Assembly (NCBI RefSeq): GCF_008087345.1
Contig: NZ_ML701736.1
Coordinates: forward strand, 101,212-165,211
Direction of reading: 5' to 3'
DNA: 64,000 nucleotides
Source of the DNA: Nocardioides caldifontis
Lineage (GTDB): Bacteria > Actinomycetota > Actinomycetes > Propionibacteriales > Nocardioidaceae
The notes beneath the pieces are model-generated. The model did no database searches, had not been told where the DNA came from, and worked only from the letters and a program-made list of their open reading frames with translations. The translations under genes were made by a program, and so were the position numbers. Below are positions 55,669-63,954 of the stretch, one piece after another (within the stretch, counting starts at the first letter, position 1; each line of letters starts with the position of its first letter).

Positions 55669-57248
55669 GCGGCCCCCGCACCTTCCACCGGCAGCGGGCC
55701 CGCGGAACGGTCGCCCCGGAGCCGCTTCAGGACCAGCTCGGCGCTGATCAGGCACATCGGCAACCCGACCCCGGGCACCGTCGTGGCGCCGGCGTAGTAG
55801 AGCCCGTCGACCTTCGACGATGCGTTGCCCGGACGCAGGAACGCGCTCTGCCGCAGGGTGTGCTCGAGCCCGAGCGCCCCGCCCTGCCAGGCGTTGAACT
55901 TGCGGGCGAAGTCGGCCGGGCCGATCGTGCGCCGTACCACCACCCGGTCCCGCAGGTCGGGCACGTCTGCCCACGAGCCGACCATGTCGATGGCGGCGTC
56001 GGCGGCCTTCTCGACCGCCGGGTCGCCGGCGCCCTCGTCGCCACCGGCGCCGATGGTGACGTCCGCCGGCACCGGGACGAGCAGGAAGAGGTTCTCGTGA
56101 CCGGGCGGCGCGACCGTCGGGTCGGTCGCGCTCGGCTTGCAGACGTAGACCGACGCCGGGTCGGGCACCCGTGGCTCGGGGCCGAAGACGTCGCGGAAGT
56201 TCTGCTTCCAGTCGCGGGTGAAGAACAGCGAGTGGTGCGGCAGCGCCGGGAGCTCGCCCTCGACGCCGAGCAGCGCCAGGACCGCACCGGGACCCGGCGT
56301 CCGCGACCGCCAGGAGCGCTCCGGGTGGGTCTGCAGGTGGCGGGGGAGCAGCTCGGTCTCGAGGTGGTGCAGGTCGGCCGCGCCGACCACGACGTCGGCC
56401 GCGACGGTGTGCTCGCCCTCGGCGTCGCGGTAGGTCACCGCCTCCACCGCGGGCCGGCGGTCGGCGGTCGTCACGATGCCGGTCACCGTCGCGCCGGTGT
56501 GGAGCGAGGCCCCGCGGTCGCGGGCCAGCCCTTCGACCGCTTCTATCAGCCGGGTGAAGCCGCCCAGCGGGTAGAGCACCCGGTCGCCGAGGTCCATCCG
56601 GCTCATCAGGTGGTACATGCTCGGCGCCCGGTCGGGCGAGGAGCCCAGGAACACCGCGGGGTAGCCGAGCACCTGGCGGAGCCGGGGGTCCTCGAAGCGG
56701 GCTGCCACGTGGCTCTCCAGCGAGCGCGTGAGCAGTCGCGCCAGCCGCGGGCTGCGCCTCAGGATGCTGGGGTGGACCAGCGAGCCCGGCGACTCGAAGG
56801 CGGTGTAGAGGAACCGGTCGAGCGCCATCGTGTAGGCATCGTCGGCGGAGTCGAGGTACTCCTCGAGCCGCCGGCCGGCCCCCGGCTCCAGCGCCTCGAA
56901 CGTCTTGAGGTTGCGCTGCTCGTCGGGGTGGACGTCGAGGTGCTCGTCGTACCCCTCGAAGAACACGCGGTAGCTCGGCTCGAGCACCGTGAGGTCGAGC
57001 TGCTCCCGGGTGGTGGTGCCGAGCAGCGCGAAGAAGTGGTCGAAGACCTCGGGCATGAGGTACCAGGACGCCCCGGTGTCGAAGCGGAAGCCGTCCCGCT
57101 CGTAGGAGCCGACCCGGCCGCCGAGCTCGTCACGCTTCTCCAGCAGCGTCACCGTGTGGCCCTCGTGCGCGAGCAGCGCGGCGCTGGCCAGCCCGGCGAT
57201 GCCGCCGCCGACGACCACCACCCTGCGAGGTTCGTGCAGGCGGCTCAC
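55665..57248 (-). CDS. crtI: Phytoene desaturase
   Basis: 527 aa from GTG 57248, which overlaps the crtB stop (GTGA); the long upstream frame shadows crtB. The FAD motif is VVVVGGGIAGLASAALLAHE (~10), followed by KRDELGGRVGSYERDGFRFD. The C-terminal FAD signature DGLYYAGATTVPGVGLPMCL closes the fold (~495). It introduces double bonds into phytoene to give lycopene. The length is normal. It is the central step of the operon. Confidence 0.95.
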   Translation of the reverse strand: MSRLHEPRRVVVVGGGIAGLASAALLAHEGHTVTLLEKRDELGGRVGSYERDGFRFDTGASWYLMPEVFDHFFALLGTTTREQLDLTVLEPSYRVFFEGYDEHLDVHPDEQRNLKTFEALEPGAGRRLEEYLDSADDAYTMALDRFLYTAFESPGSLVHPSILRRSPRLARLLTRSLESHVAARFEDPRLRQVLGYPAVFLGSSPDRAPSMYHLMSRMDLGDRVLYPLGGFTRLIEAVEGLARDRGASLHTGATVTGIVTTADRRPAVEAVTYRDAEGEHTVAADVVVGAADLHHLETELLPRHLQTHPERSWRSRTPGPGAVLALLGVEGELPALPHHSLFFTRDWKQNFRDVFGPEPRVPDPASVYVCKPSATDPTVAPPGHENLFLLVPVPADVTIGAGGDEGAGDPAVEKAADAAIDMVGSWADVPDLRDRVVVRRTIGPADFARKFNAWQGGALGLEHTLRQSAFLRPGNASSKVDGLYYAGATTVPGVGLPMCLISAELVLKRLRGDRSAGPLPVEGAGAA

Positions 57249-58117
57249 CCGCGGTCCCCGATGAGGGCACCTGCGAGCAGCCGCGCCTTCCGAGGTCCGG
57301 GCACGCGCACCCGCCGACGGCGGATCTCCGCCGCCGGGGTCGCCCGCAGCATGGCCGACAGCTCGGCGAACGTCGCGTGCGCGGCGCGGACCGCACGGCG
57401 GCTGTGCCGCGGCAGGTGGGGTACGGCGGTCGCCGCCACGGCGAGGTCGGCGTCGATGTCGTCGAGCAGCCGGTCGCGATCGGCGTCGGTGAAGGTGGCG
57501 ACGTCGAGGCCGGGGAAGTACGAGCGGCCCAGCAGCGCGTGGTCCTCGGCGAGGTCGCGGAGGAAGTTGACCTTCTGGAAGGCCGCGCCAAGCTTGCGCG
57601 CACCCTCGGCGAGCTCGTCGTAGCGCGCCCGGCCGTCGGGCTCGTCGGCGAGGAAGACGCGCAGGCACATCAGCCCGACGACCTCTGCCGAGCCGTAGAC
57701 GTAGCGGTCGAACGACGCCCGGGTGTGCGTCGTCGCGGTGAGGTCCATCCGCATGGAGTCGAAGAACGGGTCGACGAGCTCGTCGCGGATGCCGGACAGG
57801 ATCGCGGTCCGGGCGAAGGCGTGGACGACGAGGTTGGCGCTGTGGCCGCTGACGAGGGCGTGGCGGGCGTCCTCCTGGAGGGTGGCGAGCATCCGCGTGC
57901 GGGCGGCGAGGTCGACCGAGGCGTCGGGGTCGTCGACGATCTCGTCGGCGACGCGCACCAGGGCGTAGACGTTGCTGATCCGGGTGCGCACCGGCTCGGC
58001 GAGCAGCCGGGAGGCGAGCCCGAAGCTGCTGGAGTAGGCGCGGATCACGACCGACGCGCTGGCCTCGGAGACCTCGTCGTAGAGGGAGCGGGCGGGGCGG
58101 CGGGGGACCAGGAACAT
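57245..58117 (-). CDS. crtB: Phytoene synthase
   Basis: 290 aa. It joins two geranylgeranyl diphosphates. The two aspartate motifs for Mg-diphosphate are in VRVADEIVDDP (~54) and NFLRDLAEDHALLGRSYFP (~183), and the substrate-fold start is YSSSFGLASRLL (~28). ATG 58117 overlaps the crtE stop by one base. The length and both motifs are intact. Confidence 0.95.
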   Translation of the reverse strand: MFLVPRRPARSLYDEVSEASASVVIRAYSSSFGLASRLLAEPVRTRISNVYALVRVADEIVDDPDASVDLAARTRMLATLQEDARHALVSGHSANLVVHAFARTAILSGIRDELVDPFFDSMRMDLTATTHTRASFDRYVYGSAEVVGLMCLRVFLADEPDGRARYDELAEGARKLGAAFQKVNFLRDLAEDHALLGRSYFPGLDVATFTDADRDRLLDDIDADLAVAATAVPHLPRHSRRAVRAAHATFAELSAMLRATPAAEIRRRRVRVPGPRKARLLAGALIGDRG

Positions 58118-59190
58118 CAGGCGGCCCTCCCGACCTGCGGGACCACGAGAGCCAGGAGCCGGAGCTGCTCGAGCGGGAGCCCCGCCTCGTCGAGGAGGGT
58201 GCGAGCGCCGCGGACGTAGTCGTCGGCGAGCCCTTCGACGAAGTCACGGGCGCCGCTCTCGACGAGCAGGCAGCGGACGATGTCCGCGTCGTCGGCAGTG
58301 AGGTCGGGGGAGCCGAGGTGCGCGGCGACGCCCTCCCAGAGCTCGGTGGTGCGCGCGTAGGCGATCAGCGGGGTCTGCTTGCCCTCGCGCAGGTCGGTGA
58401 GGGCGCTCTTGCCGGTCACCCGCGGGTCACCGAACACGCCGAGCAGGTCGTCGCGGAGCTGGAAGGCGACGCCGAGCATCCGCGCGGCCTCTCCGAGCCG
58501 GCGGACCACCTCGTCGTCGGCGCCCGCGAGGACGGCTCCGGCCTGCAGCGGGAGCTCGAAGGAGTAGGCGCTGGTCTTCTGCTCCTCCATCGTGAGCGCC
58601 TCGCCGAGCGACGGTGCCCGGGTGCCGAGCGTGAAGGCCACGTCGTCGAGCTCGCCCGCGGCCGTGGTGTGGAGGGCCCGGTCGAAGAGGTCGAGCAGCC
58701 GCGCGACGGTCGTCGGTGGGACGTCGCAGGTGGCGACGGTGCGGATCGCGGCGGCGAGGGCGAGGTCGCCGGCGAGGATGCCTGCGGTCAGCCCGAGGTG
58801 GGCCGCGGCGGCCGCGGTCGCGCCGTCGTCGGCTGCGCGCCGGCCGAAGGTGCCGCTGACGTTGGGGCGCCCGCGCCGGACCTGGTCACCGTCGATCACG
58901 TCGTCGTGGACGACGAAGGCGGTGTGCAGCAGCTCCACGGCGGCGCCGACCCGGGCGGCCGCCTCGGCCTCGGTGCCGCCGAGCGCGTCGTGCGCGGCGG
59001 CGACGAGGGCGGGACGGAACCGCTTGCCGCCCCGGGTCGCGTCGCGGAGCGCCGTCCAGAGCGCCAGCTGCCCGGGGCCGGTGGCGCGGGCCCGCTCGAG
59101 CCCCTCGGCGAGCACCTGCTCGAGCGCGACGTCGTGGGGTGGGCCGGGCGGGGAGGTGCCGGGTGGGGCGTCGCTCGAGGTCGTGCTCAC
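58117..59190 (-). CDS. crtE: Geranylgeranyl diphosphate synthase (polyprenyl synthetase)
   Basis: 357 aa from GTG 59190 with GGAGGAC 3 bases upstream; the frame opens at 59280, but that would begin inside the operator. The first aspartate-rich motif is VHDDVIDGDQVRRGRPN (~103) and the second is FQLRDDLLGVFGD (~250). It elongates C15 or IPP/DMAPP to C20 for carotenoids. It opens the operon and is divergent from the MerR-DICT regulator, with an inverted repeat between the two starts. Confidence 0.93.
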   Translation of the reverse strand: MSTTSSDAPPGTSPPGPPHDVALEQVLAEGLERARATGPGQLALWTALRDATRGGKRFRPALVAAAHDALGGTEAEAAARVGAAVELLHTAFVVHDDVIDGDQVRRGRPNVSGTFGRRAADDGATAAAAAHLGLTAGILAGDLALAAAIRTVATCDVPPTTVARLLDLFDRALHTTAAGELDDVAFTLGTRAPSLGEALTMEEQKTSAYSFELPLQAGAVLAGADDEVVRRLGEAARMLGVAFQLRDDLLGVFGDPRVTGKSALTDLREGKQTPLIAYARTTELWEGVAAHLGSPDLTADDADIVRCLLVESGARDFVEGLADDYVRGARTLLDEAGLPLEQLRLLALVVPQVGRAA

Positions 59191-59242
59191 CGGTCCTCCA
59201 GGTGCGTTCGGGGCCGGCCGCCGCGAGGGTGTCGACGGCCGG

Positions 59243-59280
59243 TTGCACAACAGACAACCATGCTTGACAAACTTGTGCAA
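59243..59280. promoter_or_regulatory. Inverted repeat TTGCACAA ... TTGTGCAA between crtE and merR
   Basis: Exact inverted 8-bp arms at 59243-59250 and 59273-59280, separated by 22 bp. Between them lies TTGACA (59264-59269), a good -35 box on the plus strand. The site lies 17 bp from the MerR start and 53 bp from crtE. In light-controlled carotenoid systems, LitR-type MerR proteins bind such sites, so this is the likely operator for both directions. Confidence 0.6.
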
Positions 59281-59297
59281 GAGTGCGAGAAAGACTT

Positions 59298-60179
59298 ATG
59301 CAACCCGAGGAGGTCGTCATCGCCGCACGCGACAGGTACCCGGCGAGTGCGCTGACAATCAGCGAGCTTGCCCAGCGGACCGGGGTCCCGCAGGCGACCC
59401 TGCGCAGCTGGGAGGCCCGTTACGGCTTCCCCCGCCCCGAGCGGCTGCCGGGCGGCCACCGCCGCTACGCGGAGAGCGACGTCGCGGGTGTCGAGGAGGT
59501 GCTCCGCCACCGGGCGGCGGGGCTCGGCCTCGAGGCCGCGGTGCGGCGGGCCGTCGCCGGGCCGGTCGGCGGCAACGCCTCCCTCCACGGCGAGCTGCGG
59601 CGCCGGCACCCGACGCTCGTGCCGCAGCTGCTCTCGAAGCGGTCGATGGTGGCGCTGAGCCACGCGCTCGAGGACGAGTGCTGCGCGCAGGCGCAGCGCC
59701 CGCTGCTGTTCGCGGGGTTCCAGCGCCGGCGGTTCCTGCGGGAGTCCTACGCGCGGTGGGTCGAGCTGGCCCGCACCGCCGGGCAGGCCGTGGTCTTCGC
59801 CGACCTCGAGGAGCCGGCCCCGGTGCAGCCGGGCTCGCTCGTCGAGGTCGCCGTGCCGTACGACGCGGCCATCAACCGGGAGTGGTTCCTGGTCTGCGAC
59901 GCGCCCGACCGGCCGGCGTGCCTCGTCGGCTGGGAGCGCCCCGGCCAGCCGCTCGCACCGGACTCGGCCCGCCGCTTCGAGACGGTGTGGAGCGTGGACC
60001 CGGTCGTGGTCCGCGAGGCGGCGCGGATCTGCGTCGAGCTCGCCGACACCTACCGCCCCGGTTGGCGGGTGCAGGAGTGGCAAGCCCTCGACGAGACCCC
60101 GGCCCCGGCGTCCGCGGACCTCCACCGGGCGACCGGGTTGGTGAACCGGATGATGGGCTACCTCGACACCGCGCGGTGA
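59298..60179 (+). CDS. MerR-family regulator with C-terminal DICT sensory domain
   Basis: 293 aa from ATG 59298; the frame is open to GTG 59283, but GAGAAAG sits 4 bases before the ATG. The helix-turn-helix is LTISELAQRTGVPQATLRSW (~14-33), with the MerR wing EARYGFPRPERLPGGHRRYA. The C-terminal ~190 residues (LSKRSMVALSHALEDECCAQ, then RPLLFAGFQRRRFLRESYAR) match the DICT domain, linked to light response. It is divergent from the crt operon and probably represses or activates it through the inverted repeat. Its end overlaps the SARP gene end by 22 bp. Confidence 0.85.
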   Translation: MQPEEVVIAARDRYPASALTISELAQRTGVPQATLRSWEARYGFPRPERLPGGHRRYAESDVAGVEEVLRHRAAGLGLEAAVRRAVAGPVGGNASLHGELRRRHPTLVPQLLSKRSMVALSHALEDECCAQAQRPLLFAGFQRRRFLRESYARWVELARTAGQAVVFADLEEPAPVQPGSLVEVAVPYDAAINREWFLVCDAPDRPACLVGWERPGQPLAPDSARRFETVWSVDPVVVREAARICVELADTYRPGWRVQEWQALDETPAPASADLHRATGLVNRMMGYLDTAR

Positions 60180-61795
60180 CCACTCTGCGCGGCGTGCGCG
60201 CGGACGTGGCCGACGACCGCGTCCTGCACCGTGTCGAGGTCGCGCGCGTCGGGCAGGTGGACCCCTCCGTCGAGCGGCAGGAACGTGGCGCGGGGGAGCC
60301 GGGCGGCGAGGTCCTGGCCGCCGGCGAAGCGGACCAGCCGGTCGCCGCGGTAGTGGACGACCAGCGCCGGCGTCGCGATCTCGGGCAGCAGGTCGCCGAC
60401 GTCGTCGTCGTAGACCGTCTCGAGGTACGCCGCCGCGACCTCCGGGTCCGCCGAGTCCCGGAACACCTTGGCCAGGTGCCACCCCGCCTCGTCCGAGACG
60501 CCGGGGCGGTAGAGGTCGGCGAGCAGCTTGGAGCCGAGCCCCCAGTGCGTGCGCGAGATCTCCACGACCATGTCGCGCAGCCGCTTGTCGGGGAAGGTGG
60601 TCGACGCGTCGGCGAAGGTGCCGAACAGCACCAGCGAGCTGATCTTCTCGGGGTGGCGGTGCGCCAGGGTGAGGGCGAGCGGGCCGGCCGCCGACATCGC
60701 GAGCACCGAGACGGGCGGCCCGACCGCCTCGACGACGGCCTCGAGCTCCTCGAGGCTGGCGGCCAGGTCGTACCCCTTGATCGGTCCTGGCGAGAGCCCC
60801 GTCCCGGCGCGGTCGTAGAGGACCAGCGACAGCTCGCCGGACAGCCGGTCGAGCAACGAGGAGCGCGGGTCGCGCCCCGAGGCGATGACGTCGAGGCTCG
60901 AGACCCAGCCGAGGATGACCACGACCTTCGGCCCCTCGCCCGTCGTGGCGTAGGCGATCCGGCTGCCGCCGGCGTCGAGGTACCGCACCCGCAGCCCGCT
61001 CAGCCCGACCGGCAGGCTGCTGGGGGTGGGTCCGTCGGCGGTCTCGCCGCGGAGCATCCCGGTCTGCAGCGCGCGCAGGGCCGCCGACGGCTCGAGCCCC
61101 AGCTCGTCGGCGAGCTTGCGGCGGTGCTGCTGGTACTGCTCGAGCGCGTCTGCGGTGCGCCCCTGTGCGTGCAGCGCCCTCATCAGCCAGCCGCGTGCCT
61201 CCTCGCGGAGCGGGTGCTCGGCGACGAACGGCTGGAGCAGCCCCACCGCGTCGGCCGGCCGGCCGGTACCGACCAGCGCTCCGGCGTACCGCTCGACGGC
61301 GGCGCACCGGAGCTCCTCGAGCCGTAGCGCGTCGAGCTGGGCGATCTCGGTGTCCGCGTGCCCGCCGTACGCCCGTCCCTGCCAGAGGTCCAGGGCGGTG
61401 CGCAGCGACGCGGCCGCCCGGTCGTCGGGCTCCTCCGTCGCCCGCTCGACCAACCGGGTGAAGAGCAGCGCGTCGACGTCCTCGTCGTCGACCGCGAGCA
61501 GGTAGCCGCGGTCGCGCGTCACCAGCAGGTCGCGGTCGCTGACCCGCGCCAGGCTGAGCCGCAGCTTGAACACCACGCTGTGCAGCGCGGCGCTCGGGTT
61601 CTCCGGTGCCTTGCCCGGCCAGAGCAGCTCGACGAGCTGGTCCACCGAGACCATCTCGCCGGCGCGCGCGACGAGGGCGGCCAGCAGCGCCGGCTGCCGG
61701 CCGCCGGGGAGTGCGACGACGGCGCCGGAAGGGTGGCGCAGCGCGACCTCGCCGAGCACGCGGATCAGCAACGGGGGTGCACCTCCCGACTGCAT
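60158..61795 (-). CDS. SARP/BTAD-type regulator fused to alpha/beta hydrolase
   Basis: 545 aa. Residues ~8-100 are an OmpR-type winged helix of the SARP kind (LLIRVLGEVALRHPSGAVVA; LVELLWPGKAPENPSAALHS); ~105-250 is the bacterial transcription activator domain (BTAD) with YQQHRRKLADELGLEPS. From ~270 an alpha/beta hydrolase follows (VVVILGWVSSLDV, LYDRAGTGLSPGP, LAMSAAGPLALT, HYRGDRLVR, LDGGVHLPDA). The usual GxSxG elbow is A-M-S-A-A here, so catalysis is doubtful and the domain may sense a small ligand. The ATG at 61795 is the first Met. No pathway gene is next to it. Confidence 0.82.
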   Translation of the reverse strand: MQSGGAPPLLIRVLGEVALRHPSGAVVALPGGRQPALLAALVARAGEMVSVDQLVELLWPGKAPENPSAALHSVVFKLRLSLARVSDRDLLVTRDRGYLLAVDDEDVDALLFTRLVERATEEPDDRAAASLRTALDLWQGRAYGGHADTEIAQLDALRLEELRCAAVERYAGALVGTGRPADAVGLLQPFVAEHPLREEARGWLMRALHAQGRTADALEQYQQHRRKLADELGLEPSAALRALQTGMLRGETADGPTPSSLPVGLSGLRVRYLDAGGSRIAYATTGEGPKVVVILGWVSSLDVIASGRDPRSSLLDRLSGELSLVLYDRAGTGLSPGPIKGYDLAASLEELEAVVEAVGPPVSVLAMSAAGPLALTLAHRHPEKISSLVLFGTFADASTTFPDKRLRDMVVEISRTHWGLGSKLLADLYRPGVSDEAGWHLAKVFRDSADPEVAAAYLETVYDDDVGDLLPEIATPALVVHYRGDRLVRFAGGQDLAARLPRATFLPLDGGVHLPDARDLDTVQDAVVGHVRAHAAQSGHRAVSR

Positions 61796-61808
61796 GCGGA
61801 CGTCGCCC

Positions 61809-62438
61809 TCAGTCTGCAGTCGCGGCGACGCCGCGCGCCAGGGCGAGCCGGAGGATCGCGGGACGCTCGACCCGGGCCGGTTCCATCAGCCGCAGGGGCG
61901 CCTCGTCCTCGAGCACGGCGCCGTGGCCGCCGAGGTGGAGCCCGACCTGGGCCAGCAGCTGGAGTGACCGGGCGTTCCGTGCGCCCACCGTCGCCTGCAC
62001 CCGCCGCACGCCGCGGGCAACCGCCACGGTCGTGACGGTGTCGAGCAGGACCGCACCGAGGCCGCGGCCCTGGTGCCGGTCGACGACCTCGAACGCCAGC
62101 TCCGCCGTCGGCCCGCGCTCGTCGACGCGCACGTAGCGGGCCACCCCGGCCGGTTCCCCGTCGACGGTCGCCAGCCAGGCGTCGTGCCGGCAGCCGTCGA
62201 CGGAGGTGAGCGCCGCGAGCATCGGTCCGGGGAGCCGGACCAGCGGCGCCAGGTAACGCGCCTCGCGGGAGGCGGCGGACGACGCCTCGAACACCGCCTC
62301 GAGCGGGGAGCGCTCGCCCGGGCCGAGGGGGCGCAGGAAGGCGGTGCCCCCGCGGATCGCGGCAGGGACGGTCGCGCCCTCGGCGAGCGCCGGGACGAAG
62401 GAGAAGGTACGGCGGGCCGGTGCCTGCAGAACCTGCAT
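61809..62438 (-). CDS. GNAT-family N-acetyltransferase
   Basis: 209 aa from ATG 62438 (AGGAGG at the right distance); the longer frame upstream is rejected. The acetyl-CoA-binding motif A is AFEVVDRHQGRGLGAVLLDT (Q-x-x-G-x-G/A, ~105), followed by ARNARSLQLLAQVGL. It transfers acetyl groups to an unknown amine or protein lysine. It is upstream of the SARP gene in the same direction with a 13-bp gap and may be co-transcribed. It is divergent from the flavoprotein gene across a 202-bp gap. Confidence 0.85.
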   Translation of the reverse strand: MQVLQAPARRTFSFVPALAEGATVPAAIRGGTAFLRPLGPGERSPLEAVFEASSAASREARYLAPLVRLPGPMLAALTSVDGCRHDAWLATVDGEPAGVARYVRVDERGPTAELAFEVVDRHQGRGLGAVLLDTVTTVAVARGVRRVQATVGARNARSLQLLAQVGLHLGGHGAVLEDEAPLRLMEPARVERPAILRLALARGVAATAD

Positions 62439-62640
62439 CTCGGGTCCTCCTGGTCGGGCGGCCGTGCTCGTCGACGACCGGTTGCGTCCCCGACCGTGGC
62501 CGCCGGTGCTTCCCCGGTGCTGCCGCCCGCCTGTCACGCCGCTGCCACCCCGCGGAAGGAGCGCGGAAGCCGGACGTCAGGCGCGCCCCGCACGCTCGGG
62601 CCACGGCCGGAAGGACCGGCCGGACCCCAGGAGGAGCACC
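62439..62640 (+). promoter_or_regulatory. Divergent intergenic region with hairpin before flavoprotein start
   Basis: The 202 bp between the GNAT and flavoprotein starts holds no reliable gene. A 6-bp perfect stem with a 5-base loop (GGCCGG-AAGGA-CCGGCC, 62605-62621) lies just before the AGGAGGAG ribosome site of the flavoprotein. I found no copy of the GAACC...GGTT motif here. Confidence 0.3.
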
Positions 62641-63906
62641 ATGAACGCCCAGCAGATCGACACCGTCGTCGTCGGCGCAGGCCACGCCGGCCTCGCGGTC
62701 AGCCGGCTGCTGACCCAGGAAGGCCGGGAGCACGTCGTGCTCGACCGCGGCCGGGTGGGCGAGCGGTGGCGCTCGGAGCGGTGGGACAGCCTCCACCTGC
62801 TCACCCCGAACTGGATGACCCGGCTGCCCGGCTGGTACTACTCCGGCCCCGACCCGGAGGGGTTCCTGCCCGCGGCGCGGTTCGTGCGCCACCTGCAGCG
62901 GTACGCCGACTCGTTCGACGCCCCGGTGCTGACCGGGACGGACGTGCGGGCGCTGCGTCCGGCGCCGGACGGGTACGACCTGCACACCGACGAGGTGACG
63001 CTGCGCGCCCGCAACGTCGTGGTCGCCACCGGTCCGCACGGCGCCCCGAGGGTCCCGGCCTCGATCGCCACCTCGGACGTCGAAGTGCTCACGAGCAACC
63101 GGTACCGCAACCCCGCTTCCCTCGCGCCCGGCGGGGTGCTGGTGGTCGGCGCCTCCGCGTCCGGCGTACAGATCGCCGACGAGCTCAGCCGCGCCGGCCG
63201 GCAGGTGACCCTGGCCGTCGGCCGGCACACCCGGGTGCCACGCCGCTACCGGGGCATGGACCTGTTCTGGTGGCTGGACAGCACCGGCCGGCTCGCCAGG
63301 ACCGTCGACACCTTCCACGACCCGTGCGAGGCGCGCGACGAGCCGTCGCTCCAGCTGGTCGGCCGCGGCGACCCCGCGCTGCGCGACCTGCCGCTGGACC
63401 TGCGGGTGCTCGCCGAGCGCGGCGTCCGGCTGACCGGCCGGCTCCGCTCGGTGCAGGGCCGCGTGGCCGAGCTCGGCGACGACCTCACCGACCGGCTCCA
63501 CGCGGCCGACCGGGCCCTGCACGGGCTGCTCGACTCGTTCGACCGCTTCGCGGTGGAGACCGGGCTGGACGCCGAGCTCCTCCCCGCCGAGCGGCCTGGC
63601 CCGGTCGAGGTGGCCCCGCCGCCCCGCCGGCTCGACCTCGTCGCGGAGGGGATCGGGACGATCCTGCTCGCCACCGGCTACCGCCCCGCCCACGACTGGG
63701 TGGAGGTCCCGGTCGTCGGTCCGGACGGCTCGATCGAGCAGCACCGTGGCGTCACCCCGGCGCCCGGGCTCTACGTCGTCGGGCAGCGGTTCCAGCACCG
63801 CCGGGACTCCGGGTTCATCGACGGGGCGCGCCACGACGCGCACGCGGTCGTCGCGCACCTGACGACCGGCTCCCTCCCACCCGTCCGGGTGAACCAGCTC
63901 CGCTGA
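62641..63906 (+). CDS. FAD/NAD(P)-dependent oxidoreductase (flavin monooxygenase-like)
   Basis: 421 aa from ATG 62641, with AGGAGGAG 6 bases upstream. FAD motif: VVVGAGHAGLAVSRLL (~10); cofactor text RWDSLHLLTPNWMTRLPGWY (~48); NAD(P)H motif VVGASASGVQIADELSR (~163); C-terminal LATGYRPAHDWVEVP (~343). It shares MDLFWWL..TG.L with the gene at 25094, so both belong to the same broad family. The substrate is not readable. It is transcribed alone and followed by a long palindrome. Confidence 0.85.
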   Translation: MNAQQIDTVVVGAGHAGLAVSRLLTQEGREHVVLDRGRVGERWRSERWDSLHLLTPNWMTRLPGWYYSGPDPEGFLPAARFVRHLQRYADSFDAPVLTGTDVRALRPAPDGYDLHTDEVTLRARNVVVATGPHGAPRVPASIATSDVEVLTSNRYRNPASLAPGGVLVVGASASGVQIADELSRAGRQVTLAVGRHTRVPRRYRGMDLFWWLDSTGRLARTVDTFHDPCEARDEPSLQLVGRGDPALRDLPLDLRVLAERGVRLTGRLRSVQGRVAELGDDLTDRLHAADRALHGLLDSFDRFAVETGLDAELLPAERPGPVEVAPPPRRLDLVAEGIGTILLATGYRPAHDWVEVPVVGPDGSIEQHRGVTPAPGLYVVGQRFQHRRDSGFIDGARHDAHAVVAHLTTGSLPPVRVNQLR

Positions 63907-63912
63907 GGTGGT

Positions 63913-63954
63913 GTCGAGCCGCCCCTCGTGGCGCGCCACGAGGGGCGGCTCGAC
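63913..63954. terminator. 42-bp perfect palindrome after flavoprotein gene
   Basis: Two 21-bp arms (GTCGAGCCGCCCCTCGTGGCG and its complement) meet without a spacer, starting 6 bp after the stop. As RNA this gives a very stable hairpin with a short GC loop. No T-run follows, so it would be an actinobacterial-type terminator lacking the U-tail, or a protein-binding palindrome. Confidence 0.6.

Noticed and set aside
55860..57623. Plus-strand open frame opposite crtI/crtB
   Set aside because: It has no motif and is antisense to confirmed carotenoid genes.
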